Assembly: GCF_026625565.1 (NCBI RefSeq)
Contig: NZ_CP112998.1
Coordinates: 1,986,501 to 2,050,500 of the forward strand
Direction: 5' to 3'
DNA: 64,000 nt
Origin: Dyadobacter pollutisoli
GTDB lineage: Bacteria; Bacteroidota; Bacteroidia; Cytophagales; Spirosomataceae
Under the pieces are notes generated by a model. The model did no database searches. It saw nothing but the letters and a program-made list of their open reading frames with translations, and was not told the DNA's origin. A program made the translations under genes and the position numbers. Of the stretch, positions 26,309 through 33,794 are shown in pieces (the first letter of the stretch is position 1; each line of letters begins with the position of its first letter).

Positions 26309-27195
26309 TGGTCGGAAGACGAACATTTATTCGCAATATGGTAGCCCTATCCCTATTGCCTTCCCTGACTTGGGCAGCGTCAAATAGGAAAAAGAAACCT
26401 CGCTACAAAATTGCGGTCATTGATCTGATGATACTCAAACGTCAGAAATTGAGTGCATTACCATTAGCGAAAGAGATCGGTGCCGACGGACTGGAAGTGG
26501 ATATGGGTGGATTGGGAACGCGCGAAACTTTTGACAACAAACTGGCCGATCCGGAAGTCAGGAAGCAATACATTGAAAAATTGAAGGAGCTCAATCTGGA
26601 AATTTGTTCGTTGGCCATGACCGGTTTCTACGCACAATCATTTGCAAAAAGAGAGGGCGTTGAAAAAATGGTATCTGACTGCATTACTACCATGCAGCAG
26701 CTGAATGTGCAGGTAGCATTCCTGCCGCTGGGTGTTCAGGGAGATCTGGTTAAAAACCCGGAACTAAGACCATTGATTGTGGAAAGACTGAAAATGATAG
26801 CGCCTCTGGCTGAAAAAGCGGGGGTCACCATTGGAATTGAAACTGCTTTGAATGCTACGGAAGAAGTAAAACTGCTGAAAGAAGTGGGGTCAAAAGCGAT
26901 ACAGATCTATTTTAACTTTTCCAATGCGCTGGAAGGCGGAAGGGACGTCTGCGAAGAGCTCAAAATTCTTGGCAAAGACCGGATTTGTCAGATTCACTGC
27001 ACAGACAAGGACGGTGTATGGCTTGAAAATAACACACGGCTGGATATGAAAAAGGTGAAAAGCACTTTGGACAAAATAGGTTGGAAAGGCTGGTTGGTGA
27101 TAGAAAGATCGAGAGATGCCAACAAGCCGCAGGACGTGAGAGGTAATTTTGGTGCTAATACTGCCTACATGAAATCCATATTTCAGCCAGTGTAA
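26308..27195 (+). CDS. Sugar phosphate isomerase/epimerase-like TIM barrel with Tat signal
   Basis: The frame is open from ATG 26242, overlapping the previous gene by 13 bases, but the first 22 codons consist mostly of the palindromic repeat. A TTG at 26308 starts directly with LVGRRTFIRNMVALSLLPSLTW, a twin-arginine signal, so I prefer it; ATG 26242 or 26263 remain possible. The domain (about 45-295) is of the xylose isomerase-like AP_endonuc_2 family: EIGADGLEVDMGGLG, LNLEICSLAMTGFYAQSF, TIGIETALNATEEVKLL, KDRICQIHCTDKDGVWL and GWKGWLVIERSRD. These enzymes bind a divalent metal with Glu/Asp/His residues. Export implies that it acts on a sugar or sugar acid in the periplasm, alongside the polysaccharide enzymes. 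Not a phosphosugar enzyme in that case. Confidence 0.72.
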   Translation: MVGRRTFIRNMVALSLLPSLTWAASNRKKKPRYKIAVIDLMILKRQKLSALPLAKEIGADGLEVDMGGLGTRETFDNKLADPEVRKQYIEKLKELNLEICSLAMTGFYAQSFAKREGVEKMVSDCITTMQQLNVQVAFLPLGVQGDLVKNPELRPLIVERLKMIAPLAEKAGVTIGIETALNATEEVKLLKEVGSKAIQIYFNFSNALEGGRDVCEELKILGKDRICQIHCTDKDGVWLENNTRLDMKKVKSTLDKIGWKGWLVIERSRDANKPQDVRGNFGANTAYMKSIFQPV

Positions 27196-27222
27196 CCGAT
27201 TGATAATGATTAGAGTAAGTAA

Positions 27223-29574
27223 ATGTCAAAACCTCCATTGCTTCGACTTCTGTTTTTTTGCCTGATTATTTTTTGTGCGGGTAATGTCACAGGCCAGACA
27301 TTTTCGGCAGAGATGTATGATCTCAAATGGAAAAGCCAGAGCACTAATTCGGGTGAGTCGATGCCTTGTGGTGGCGGGGATATTGGTCTGAATGTGTGGG
27401 TTGAAAAGGGTGATATCCTTTTTTACATGTCGCGCAGCGGCACATTGGACGAAAACAATGTTTTTCCTAAATTGGGTAGGGTACGTATCAAGCTTTATCC
27501 AAATCCTTTTGAAGCTGGTTCATCATTTGAGCAGGAATTGAAATTGAAGGAGGGATATGTGCTGATTACCGGTCAAAAGGGAAACCTGCGGGCGAATGTA
27601 AAGATTTGGGTGGACGTGTTTCGCCCGGTGGTGCAGGTGGAAGTGAGTAGTAGCAAGCCGGTACAGATGGTGGCAGCGTATGAAAGCTGGCGGACCCGGG
27701 ATCGGGAATTAAAAGGACTTGAAAAGAATTCGAGCTCTTTTAAATGGGTGAAAGAGAAAGTTGTTGTTTTTAAAGACAGCATACAAGTCAGCAAAAATGG
27801 TGTACTGTTTTATCATAGAAACCGTGATTCTACGGTTTTTGACAAGATTGTCACCCAGCAGAAACTGGATCCCGTCAAGTTGCAACTTTGGAATCCGCTA
27901 AAAGGACTGACCTACGGCGGATTCATGACGGGAAATAATATGGTACGGGATGAATCGGACCGTCGGGCTTTGGGAAAATATGCCAGTATTGATTTCCAAT
28001 CTTTTAAACTCAAAAGCAAAACCGCTTCTCGCAGTCACCGGCTTAACGTTTATCTGCATATTGGCCAAACTGAAAGCATTGATCAATGGAAAAAAGGGTT
28101 GGGAAACGTTCAAAAGGAAGCCCTGCTTGCTGAAAACCAATCGCGTCAAAAAACACTGGACTGGTGGAAGCAATACTGGGAAAAGAGCCATATTGCACTG
28201 AATATTTCGAAGGTAGATCATAGTTCTCCGGTATGGCAGGTGGGGCGCAACTATCAGCTCTTTCGCTACATGCTGGGTTGTAATGCTTTTGGAACTTTGC
28301 CTACGAAATTTAATGGCGGATTGTTTACCTACGATCCTGTTTTCGTCGACTCAGCATACAAATTCAGTCCTGATCACCGGAACTGGGGCGGCGGCACTTT
28401 CACCGCCCAGAACCAGCGGCTTGTTTACGGTCCAATGCTGAAAAGTGGTGATTCTGAATGGATGAAGCCACAATTCGAATTTTATCAAAAGGCATTGGGC
28501 AACGCAGAAATTCGTACTAAACATTACTGGGGACATGGCGGGCCATCATTTACCGAGCAAATGGAATACTTCGGTCTGCCCAACTATGCGGAGTACGGTT
28601 CCAAAAGACCGGCCGATTTTGATCCCGGTTTGGAGTTCAATCCCTGGCTGGAATACCTCTGGGACACTTCTCTTGAATTTTGTTTCATGATCCTCGAAAA
28701 ACACCGTTTTACCCGGGAAGACATCAGTCGCTATCTGCGGCTCATTGAAAGCTGTGTTGACTTTTTCGACGAACATTATCAGTATCTGGCTAGCAAAAGA
28801 AGCGCAAAAACACTGGACCAGAATGGAAAGTTGGTGTTGTACCCCGGATCCTCCGCTGAAACATATAAAATGGCTTATAATTCGACCACCACGATTGCAG
28901 GCCTTACCAGCGTGCTGGACAGACTCATTCAATTGCAAAGCCCAACGATAGACGGAAGCACACGTGCTAAATGGATTGCGCAGCGCAAACGGATTCCGCC
29001 GCTCAGTTTCCGGGAAATGGAGGGACATAAAACCATAGCGCCCGCACAAGCCTGGGAAAGGATACAGAACACTGAGATTCCGCAGCTATACCCGGTTTTT
29101 CCTTTCGGGATGTATGGAATCGGCCAGCCTGACCTGAATGTGGCGATTAATACCTGGAAGTACGATACGGATGCGATCAAAAACCGGAACTATACCAGCT
29201 GGCACCAGGACAATATCTTTTGCGCTAGATTAGGCCTTACCGAAGAAGCTGCTGCTTTGACCATTAAAAAATTGCAAGATTCAGGCCGGCGTTTTCCAGC
29301 TTTCTGGGGCCCGGGCCACGATTGGGTTCCAGACCACAATTGGGGCGGTTCTGGGATGATTGGATTGCAGGAGATGCTCATGCAGACGGTTACTGATACT
29401 ATTTATCTCTTCCCGGCCTGGCCAAAAGAGTGGGACGTTAATTTCAAACTGCACGCACCTTACCAAACCATCGTGGAAGGAGAGTTGAAAAATGGAATTC
29501 TGGTGAACCTGTATGTCATCCCGGAATCACGGCGTAAAGACATTGTAGTATTAAGCGACGTCAAATTGAAATGA
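27223..29574 (+). CDS. DUF5703 protein, glycoside-hydrolase-like
   Basis: 783 residues with a signal peptide (LLRLLFFCLIIFCAGNVTGQ). The N-terminal domain YDLKWKSQSTNSGESMPCGGGDIGLNVW ... KGDILFYMSRSGTLDENNVFPKLGRVRIKL is the DUF5703 signature. The rest is an (alpha/alpha)6-type region like GH95 relatives: YQLFRYMLGCNAFGTLPTKFNGGLFT, HRNWGGGTFTAQNQRLVYGPML, KHYWGHGGPSFTEQMEYFG, VLYPGSSAETYKMAYNST, and GPGHDWVPDHNWGGSGMIGLQEMLMQ. A small C-terminal beta domain closes the protein. It is common in PULs for pectin side chains. Activity not known to me; the overall fold suggests an exo-acting glycosidase. It follows the isomerase-like gene with a 27-base gap. Confidence 0.75.
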   Translation: MSKPPLLRLLFFCLIIFCAGNVTGQTFSAEMYDLKWKSQSTNSGESMPCGGGDIGLNVWVEKGDILFYMSRSGTLDENNVFPKLGRVRIKLYPNPFEAGSSFEQELKLKEGYVLITGQKGNLRANVKIWVDVFRPVVQVEVSSSKPVQMVAAYESWRTRDRELKGLEKNSSSFKWVKEKVVVFKDSIQVSKNGVLFYHRNRDSTVFDKIVTQQKLDPVKLQLWNPLKGLTYGGFMTGNNMVRDESDRRALGKYASIDFQSFKLKSKTASRSHRLNVYLHIGQTESIDQWKKGLGNVQKEALLAENQSRQKTLDWWKQYWEKSHIALNISKVDHSSPVWQVGRNYQLFRYMLGCNAFGTLPTKFNGGLFTYDPVFVDSAYKFSPDHRNWGGGTFTAQNQRLVYGPMLKSGDSEWMKPQFEFYQKALGNAEIRTKHYWGHGGPSFTEQMEYFGLPNYAEYGSKRPADFDPGLEFNPWLEYLWDTSLEFCFMILEKHRFTREDISRYLRLIESCVDFFDEHYQYLASKRSAKTLDQNGKLVLYPGSSAETYKMAYNSTTTIAGLTSVLDRLIQLQSPTIDGSTRAKWIAQRKRIPPLSFREMEGHKTIAPAQAWERIQNTEIPQLYPVFPFGMYGIGQPDLNVAINTWKYDTDAIKNRNYTSWHQDNIFCARLGLTEEAAALTIKKLQDSGRRFPAFWGPGHDWVPDHNWGGSGMIGLQEMLMQTVTDTIYLFPAWPKEWDVNFKLHAPYQTIVEGELKNGILVNLYVIPESRRKDIVVLSDVKLK

Positions 29575-29609
29575 CTTTTATTGCTGTTGCTTTTAATTTT
29601 TTCTTTTTA

Positions 29610-29628
29610 TTTCGATTATTTTTCTTTC
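29610..29628. promoter_or_regulatory. TTTC-repeat candidate operator before the kinase gene
   Basis: The leader of the kinase gene holds TTTCGATTATTTTTCTTTC. TTTC-type direct repeats are typical of DeoR-family binding sites. A similar TTTCGTTTACTTTC stands upstream of the DeoR gene itself at 43939-43952. Weak, motif-only evidence. Confidence 0.25.
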
Positions 29629-29683
29629 ATATTTACTTTTGGATGAGACGTCAGTCCTAATGCGTCGCTTCTTTTTTTCAATC

Positions 29684-31168
29684 ATGACAGGTTCCTTTGT
29701 TTTAGCCATTGATCAGGGTACCAGCAGTACCAAAAGCCTCATTTTCGATGAAAGTGGCCGGGCGGTTGCGCGAGGTACGGAGCCATTGCATACCATGTAT
29801 CTGGATGGAGGATTTGTCGAGCAAAACCCGGTTGGTATTTATGAAAACGTACTCGCTTCGGTTCAAAAGTGCCTGACAGACTTTAAAAACAATGGAGGTG
29901 ACGTCCGTGAGATACGTTCCTGCGGGATTTCTAATCAGCGGGAGACGTTTGTGATTTGGGATGAAAATGGCGAACCGCTGCACAATGCAGTGGTGTGGCA
30001 ATGCAAACGGTCGACCGCGGTTTGTGACGACTTGAAAGAAAAAGGATTTGAAAATGCCGTAAGGCAGAAGACCGGATTGTTGATTGATCCTTATTTTTCC
30101 GGTACCAAGGTAATTTGGTTGAGCGAAAATGTAGAAAAAGTAAGAGAAGCGATTTCGAATGGAAATGCCTTTTTCGGGACGATTGATACCTGGCTTCTTT
30201 ATATGCTGACGAACGGGAAAGCGTATCTGACCGATCATACCAATGCTTCCCGCACACTGTTTTTCAACTTGAAGACACTTTCGTGGGACCATGAATTGAT
30301 TGAGCAATTTGGCCTGTCGGGTTTGAAATTACCTGCTATTCAGGCTTCATCTAGTGAATTTGGGTCAACGGATTTTAATGGCCTGCTTCCGTACAAACTG
30401 GTTGTAACCGCGATGGTGGGTGACTCACATGCGGCGGCATTTGGTGAAGGCTGCTTTGCGCCGGGTATTGCCAAGGCAACGATGGGTACCGGCTCTTCCA
30501 TTCTCATGAACATTGGAAATGAGCCGCGGCAATCGCAGCAAGGTATGGTGACGACGATTGGATGGAGTACTGAAAATCATGTGGAGTATGCATTGGAAGG
30601 CGTAATCGTAACTTGCGGGGCTACCATTGAATGGCTAAAAAACAACCTGGGTATTTTTCAGGATAGTAAGGAAACGGAACAAATGGCTCGGTCAGTGAAT
30701 GACAGCAATGGCGTTTACCTTGTTCCTGCATTCAGCGGGCTGGGCGCCCCGCATTGGGATATGAACCGAAAAGCTTCCATTACCGGCCTGACCTTCGATT
30801 GCAATAAAAACCACATTGTTCGTGCCGCGCTTGAATCTATTCCGTATCAGATCAAAGATGTGATCACCGCAATGGAGTCCGACACGGGCGTTTTATTGCA
30901 GGAGCTAAAAATCGATGGCGGGCTTACTTCCAATCAATTTGTGGTACAGCTTCTCGCCGATCTGCTTGGTAAGCCGGTCGTTACCATGGGATTGCCGGAA
31001 GTGTCGGCGCTGGGTGCTGCTTATCTTTCTGGGTTAAAATCAGGGGTTTTTAGAAGTTTGGAGCATTTGAAGAAGCTTGATGAGGAGCAGGCTTATACTA
31101 ATCCGATTGGCGATACCGCTTATGCCGGGAAAGGTTATGCTGGCTGGCAGGAAGCGGTTAAAGTATAG
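29684..31168 (+). CDS. FGGY-family carbohydrate kinase, glycerol-kinase-like
   Basis: 494 residues from ATG 29684 (MTGSFVLAIDQGTSSTKSLIF); 15 additional codons are open upstream but have no family match. Motifs: DQGTSSTK (phosphate-binding, 10-17), SNQRETFVIWDENGEPLHNAVVWQCKR region, MVGDSHAAAFGEGCFAPGIAKATMGTGSSI, GLGAPHWD, ALESIPYQIKDVITAME and LKIDGGLTSNQFVVQLLADLLG. This is closest in pattern to glycerol kinases, yet the gene sits at the end of a pectin PUL rather than near glp genes. It is therefore a candidate for the sugar or ketose phosphorylation step missing from the isomerase/transketolase module at 45-48 kb. ATP-dependent, cytoplasmic. Substrate is inferred, not seen. Confidence 0.85.
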   Translation: MTGSFVLAIDQGTSSTKSLIFDESGRAVARGTEPLHTMYLDGGFVEQNPVGIYENVLASVQKCLTDFKNNGGDVREIRSCGISNQRETFVIWDENGEPLHNAVVWQCKRSTAVCDDLKEKGFENAVRQKTGLLIDPYFSGTKVIWLSENVEKVREAISNGNAFFGTIDTWLLYMLTNGKAYLTDHTNASRTLFFNLKTLSWDHELIEQFGLSGLKLPAIQASSSEFGSTDFNGLLPYKLVVTAMVGDSHAAAFGEGCFAPGIAKATMGTGSSILMNIGNEPRQSQQGMVTTIGWSTENHVEYALEGVIVTCGATIEWLKNNLGIFQDSKETEQMARSVNDSNGVYLVPAFSGLGAPHWDMNRKASITGLTFDCNKNHIVRAALESIPYQIKDVITAMESDTGVLLQELKIDGGLTSNQFVVQLLADLLGKPVVTMGLPEVSALGAAYLSGLKSGVFRSLEHLKKLDEEQAYTNPIGDTAYAGKGYAGWQEAVKV

Positions 31169-31169
31169 C

Positions 31170-31203
31170 GTAGACTTACCAAGTCTTCAAGACTTGGCAA
31201 GTC
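31170..31203 (+). repeat. Near-palindromic repeat, copy 3 of 5
   Basis: Identical 34-base element (left arm AGACTTACCAAGTCTT, right arm with AAGACTTGGCAAGTCT), starting 2 bases after the kinase stop. The following 230 bases carry two further inverted repeats, making this gap a repeat cluster. Confidence 0.85.
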
Positions 31204-31213
31204 TTAGTCGGCG

Positions 31214-31405
31214 ATCGAAGCATTGTGCACCGTGCTTCGACTGCGTTACCATTGATGTATTTTACAACTCACTAATAATAAAGCACTTAATTTGTCGCAC
31301 TGAGCGCAGCGGCCACCGCTGTGGTCGAAGTGCACATGCGCGACGCAAAAGAAATAGTACCGTGCTTGTAACGACCTTTGACCACAGCGGTGGCCGCTGC
31401 GCTCA
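31214..31405. repeat. Inverted-repeat cluster in leader of DUF5060 gene
   Basis: CGAAGCA (31214-31220) and TGCTTCG (31231-31237) form a small stem. Next, bases 31301-31326 and 31380-31405 are a perfect 26-bp inverted repeat with a 53-base spacer; each arm carries TGAGCGCAGCGGCCACC on one strand and is itself partly palindromic (AGCGG/CCGCT). GC-rich compared with surroundings. It resembles widespread GAGCGCAG-type repeats of Bacteroidota genomes and can form a long cruciform. Confidence 0.7.
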
Positions 31406-31461
31406 GGCTGACAAAAGGACGATACAACATACGCATTATGCCAAAAAATAATCCATCATCA

Positions 31462-33051
31462 ATGAAGTCACCAATCCTGTTCTTACTACTTTTTCTTAGT
31501 ATTCAATTTTGCGTACTGGCCCAGGAGCAAGTTCAACGCTGGGACCGGTTTGAGATCACACTAGCTGGTCCGCAAAATGGCAATCCTTTCACTGACATTA
31601 CCTTAGCAGCAGAATTCACGCTGGGTACTGAAAAAATCAGGGTCAATGGATTTTATGATGGAGGCGGGAGTTTCAAGATTCGTTTTATGCCTCAAAAAAC
31701 AGGTCAATGGAAGTATAAAACCATCAGTAACAGCAAAGTGCTGAATGCTAAAACTGGCTCATTTACCTGCATTGAACCACAGGAAGGTAATCACGGGCCC
31801 GTACAGGTAGCTGATACTTACCATTTTAAATACGCCGACGGAAAACGTTATTATCCTTTCGGCACGACATTATATGCCTGGACGCATCAGCCGCAGCAAC
31901 TGGAAGAGATTACATTGAAGACATTGGAGAACGCGCCGTTCAACAAAGTTAGGATGTGTGTTTTTCCCAAATATTATTCCAATGTCGAAAATGAGCCGGA
32001 GTTTTATCCCTATGTTAAAACCGGTGAAACGAAGGATAGCAAAGGAAAAACAAAGTTTACCTGGGATCTTTCCAGATTTGACCCGGACTTTTTCAAGCAT
32101 CTCGAAAAACGAATTGATGACTTGAAAACCATTGGTATTGAGGCTGATATCATTATTTTTCATCCCTATGACAAAGGACATTGGGGGTTTGACAGCCTTG
32201 GGAAAGAAAATGACCTGCGCTACATTCAGTATCTGACTGCCCGGCTTTCTTCTTTCCGGAATGTGTGGTGGTCTATGGCCAATGAATTTGACTACATTAA
32301 AACCAAACCCCGCGATGTTTGGGATACTTATACCAAAGCAGTTGTCGCCGCAGATCCTTACAAACACCTTTGCTCCATTCACAACGGAAGTGTCTATTAT
32401 GATAACTGGAAACCCGAATTTACCCACGTAAGCATTCAGAACGGTTCAACGGTTGAGGATTTCGGCAGGGCTACGCTGCTGCGTGACGTATTTTTCAGGC
32501 CAATGATCTATGATGAAGTGTGTTACGAGGGCGATCTGCCGCAGCGCTGGGGGCATTTGAGCGGGGAAGAAATGACGGCGGCTTTCTGGCACGGCGTGAT
32601 CGCAGGTACGTATGTGACCCATGGGGAAACCTATAAAAATGCCGGCGACACCATTTTTTGGGCGAAAGGTGGAAGGCTGATCGGTAGTAGTCCTGCCAGA
32701 ATCGGATTTTTACGGAAAATATTGGAAGCGGCTCCCGGGCCTCTTGAACTGGCTGATCCCTGGAAAGATCATCAAACCGCAACGGCTGATAGCAGCTACT
32801 ATCTGGTCTATTTTGGGAAAGAAATTAAATCGGAATGGACATTCAATTTACCCAAAAAAGCAGGGCCGCGTGCCAATCGTAAATTCGCTGTCGAGCTGAT
32901 AGACACCTGGAATATGGCGATCACAAAGCTTCCGGACATTTTTGAAACCGCAGAACCGACCGACTACCGTATCTTTGACAAGAACCACAAATCTATCCGC
33001 CTGCCAGCCAGGCCATATTTGGCGTTGAGGATTGTGGAGGTCAAAATGTAA
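31462..33051 (+). CDS. DUF5060 / TIM-barrel glycoside hydrolase (apiosidase-like or DUF5605 group)
   Basis: 529 residues from ATG 31462 (MKSPILFLLLFLSIQFCVLAQ, signal peptide); ATG 31438 is an alternative. The N-terminal beta domain (RWDRFEITLAGPQNGNPFTDI ... FMPQKTGQWKYKT) is DUF5060. The barrel follows: YPFGTTLYAWTH, RMCVFPKYYSN, IEADIIIFHPYDKGHWGF, NVWWSMANEFDYI (NE with candidate acid/base Glu), PMIYDEVCYEGDLPQRWGHLSGEEMTAAFW (candidate nucleophile Glu in DEVC), and a C-terminal beta domain (VELIDTWNMAITKLPD). This architecture is near the DUF4038/apiosidase-like and DUF5605 proteins. The GH140 endo-apiosidase of RG-II breakdown is a relative by fold, but I cannot claim the same activity. 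Expected in the periplasm. Confidence 0.75.
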   Translation: MKSPILFLLLFLSIQFCVLAQEQVQRWDRFEITLAGPQNGNPFTDITLAAEFTLGTEKIRVNGFYDGGGSFKIRFMPQKTGQWKYKTISNSKVLNAKTGSFTCIEPQEGNHGPVQVADTYHFKYADGKRYYPFGTTLYAWTHQPQQLEEITLKTLENAPFNKVRMCVFPKYYSNVENEPEFYPYVKTGETKDSKGKTKFTWDLSRFDPDFFKHLEKRIDDLKTIGIEADIIIFHPYDKGHWGFDSLGKENDLRYIQYLTARLSSFRNVWWSMANEFDYIKTKPRDVWDTYTKAVVAADPYKHLCSIHNGSVYYDNWKPEFTHVSIQNGSTVEDFGRATLLRDVFFRPMIYDEVCYEGDLPQRWGHLSGEEMTAAFWHGVIAGTYVTHGETYKNAGDTIFWAKGGRLIGSSPARIGFLRKILEAAPGPLELADPWKDHQTATADSSYYLVYFGKEIKSEWTFNLPKKAGPRANRKFAVELIDTWNMAITKLPDIFETAEPTDYRIFDKNHKSIRLPARPYLALRIVEVKM

Positions 33052-33068
33052 AGTAGTATTATAACCTA

Positions 33069-33437
33069 ATGAAAACCTGTTTTTGCGGTTCTGATCAGCC
33101 TTATTCGCGGTGTTGTGGGCCTATTATTAAAGGTACGTTGAAGGCGACTTCGGCTGAGAAGTTGATGCGATCGCGGTATAGCGCGTATGTGATGGGCGCG
33201 GTTGACTACCTTTTTGAGACGACCCACAGTTCCCAGAGAGCAGGTCTTTTCAAAAAAGATATTGAGCAGTGGGCCAAAACGAACAATTGGCAAAAGCTAG
33301 AAGTGCTTCACGCTGATACCTTTACCGTCGAATTCAAGGCCTACTACACCGACAGAAAAGGCAAAAAGCAGGTCCATCACGAAAAGTCTACATTTGTTTT
33401 TGAAAATGATAGCTGGTACTATGTCGAGGCTATTTAG
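33069..33437 (+). CDS. YchJ-family SEC-C zinc-binding protein
   Basis: 122 residues. Starts with a SEC-C-like metal site, MKTCFCGSDQPYSRCCGPI (Cys4, Cys6, Cys15, Cys16), followed by TAEKLMRSRYSAYVMGAVDYLFETTH (here ATSAEKLMRSRYSAY), which is the signature of the YchJ/UPF0225 family with an NTF2-like fold. FEAYYTDRKGK-type strand appears as VEFKAYYTDRKGKKQVHHE and the end is FVFENDSWYYVEA. Function unknown in bacteria; a housekeeping protein unrelated to the PULs. It lies 17 bases after the glycosidase stop and might be cotranscribed. Confidence 0.9.
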   Translation: MKTCFCGSDQPYSRCCGPIIKGTLKATSAEKLMRSRYSAYVMGAVDYLFETTHSSQRAGLFKKDIEQWAKTNNWQKLEVLHADTFTVEFKAYYTDRKGKKQVHHEKSTFVFENDSWYYVEAI

Positions 33438-33794
33438 AAAAAATCATGATGGTGCCGCTATCTGACATCTTATCATATCCAATCTAGTAACATTCACTTA
33501 TCATCCCGCTGTAATGTCAGCTGCTTTGAGGCGGCTTTGTCGTTTGTTTTGTGAAATCCTTCTATTTCTTGCGTATGTCCGCCTTTTGTGTGGTGTATGA
33601 TCAGCTAAATTTTACTCTAATGTGACATAATTGACGTGTAGAGTAAAATTTAACAATTTTTTATGGAAATAAGACATATTTATTGTTTAAATATTTTTTA
33701 TCTGTTCAAATATTTATACTTTTCGTAAAAAATAGAATAAAAAAGAAAGTAAAAGTAAATCCAAAGCACCAATCTCAAATCGGTTTAACTCATT
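33438..33794 (+). other. Non-coding leader upstream of second SusC gene
   Basis: About 357 bases with no convincing gene, very AT-rich in the last 150 bases. It contains a 14-bp perfect inverted repeat (separate entry) and ends with an A-rich leader (AAAGAAAGTAAAAGTAAATC) before susC, the usual Bacteroidota translation context. Confidence 0.6.
33606..33652. promoter_or_regulatory. 14-bp perfect inverted repeat, likely operator of PUL 2
   Basis: TAAATTTTACTCTA (33606-33619) and TAGAGTAAAATTTA (33639-33652) are perfect inverted copies with a 19-base spacer containing TGTGACATAATTGACGTG. The distance to the susC start is 142 bases. No gene ends here that would need a terminator, and no T tract follows the right arm, so a regulator-binding site for the second PUL is the best reading. 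Confidence 0.55.

Noticed and set aside
29684..31168. Firm call of glycerol kinase glpK
   Set aside because: Motifs fit, but no glp neighbours are present and the PUL context points to a sugar substrate, so no symbol is given.
31214..31405. Insertion sequence ends or a MITE
   Set aside because: No target-site duplication and no transposase are visible, and the arms are 53 bases apart; only an inverted repeat can be supported.
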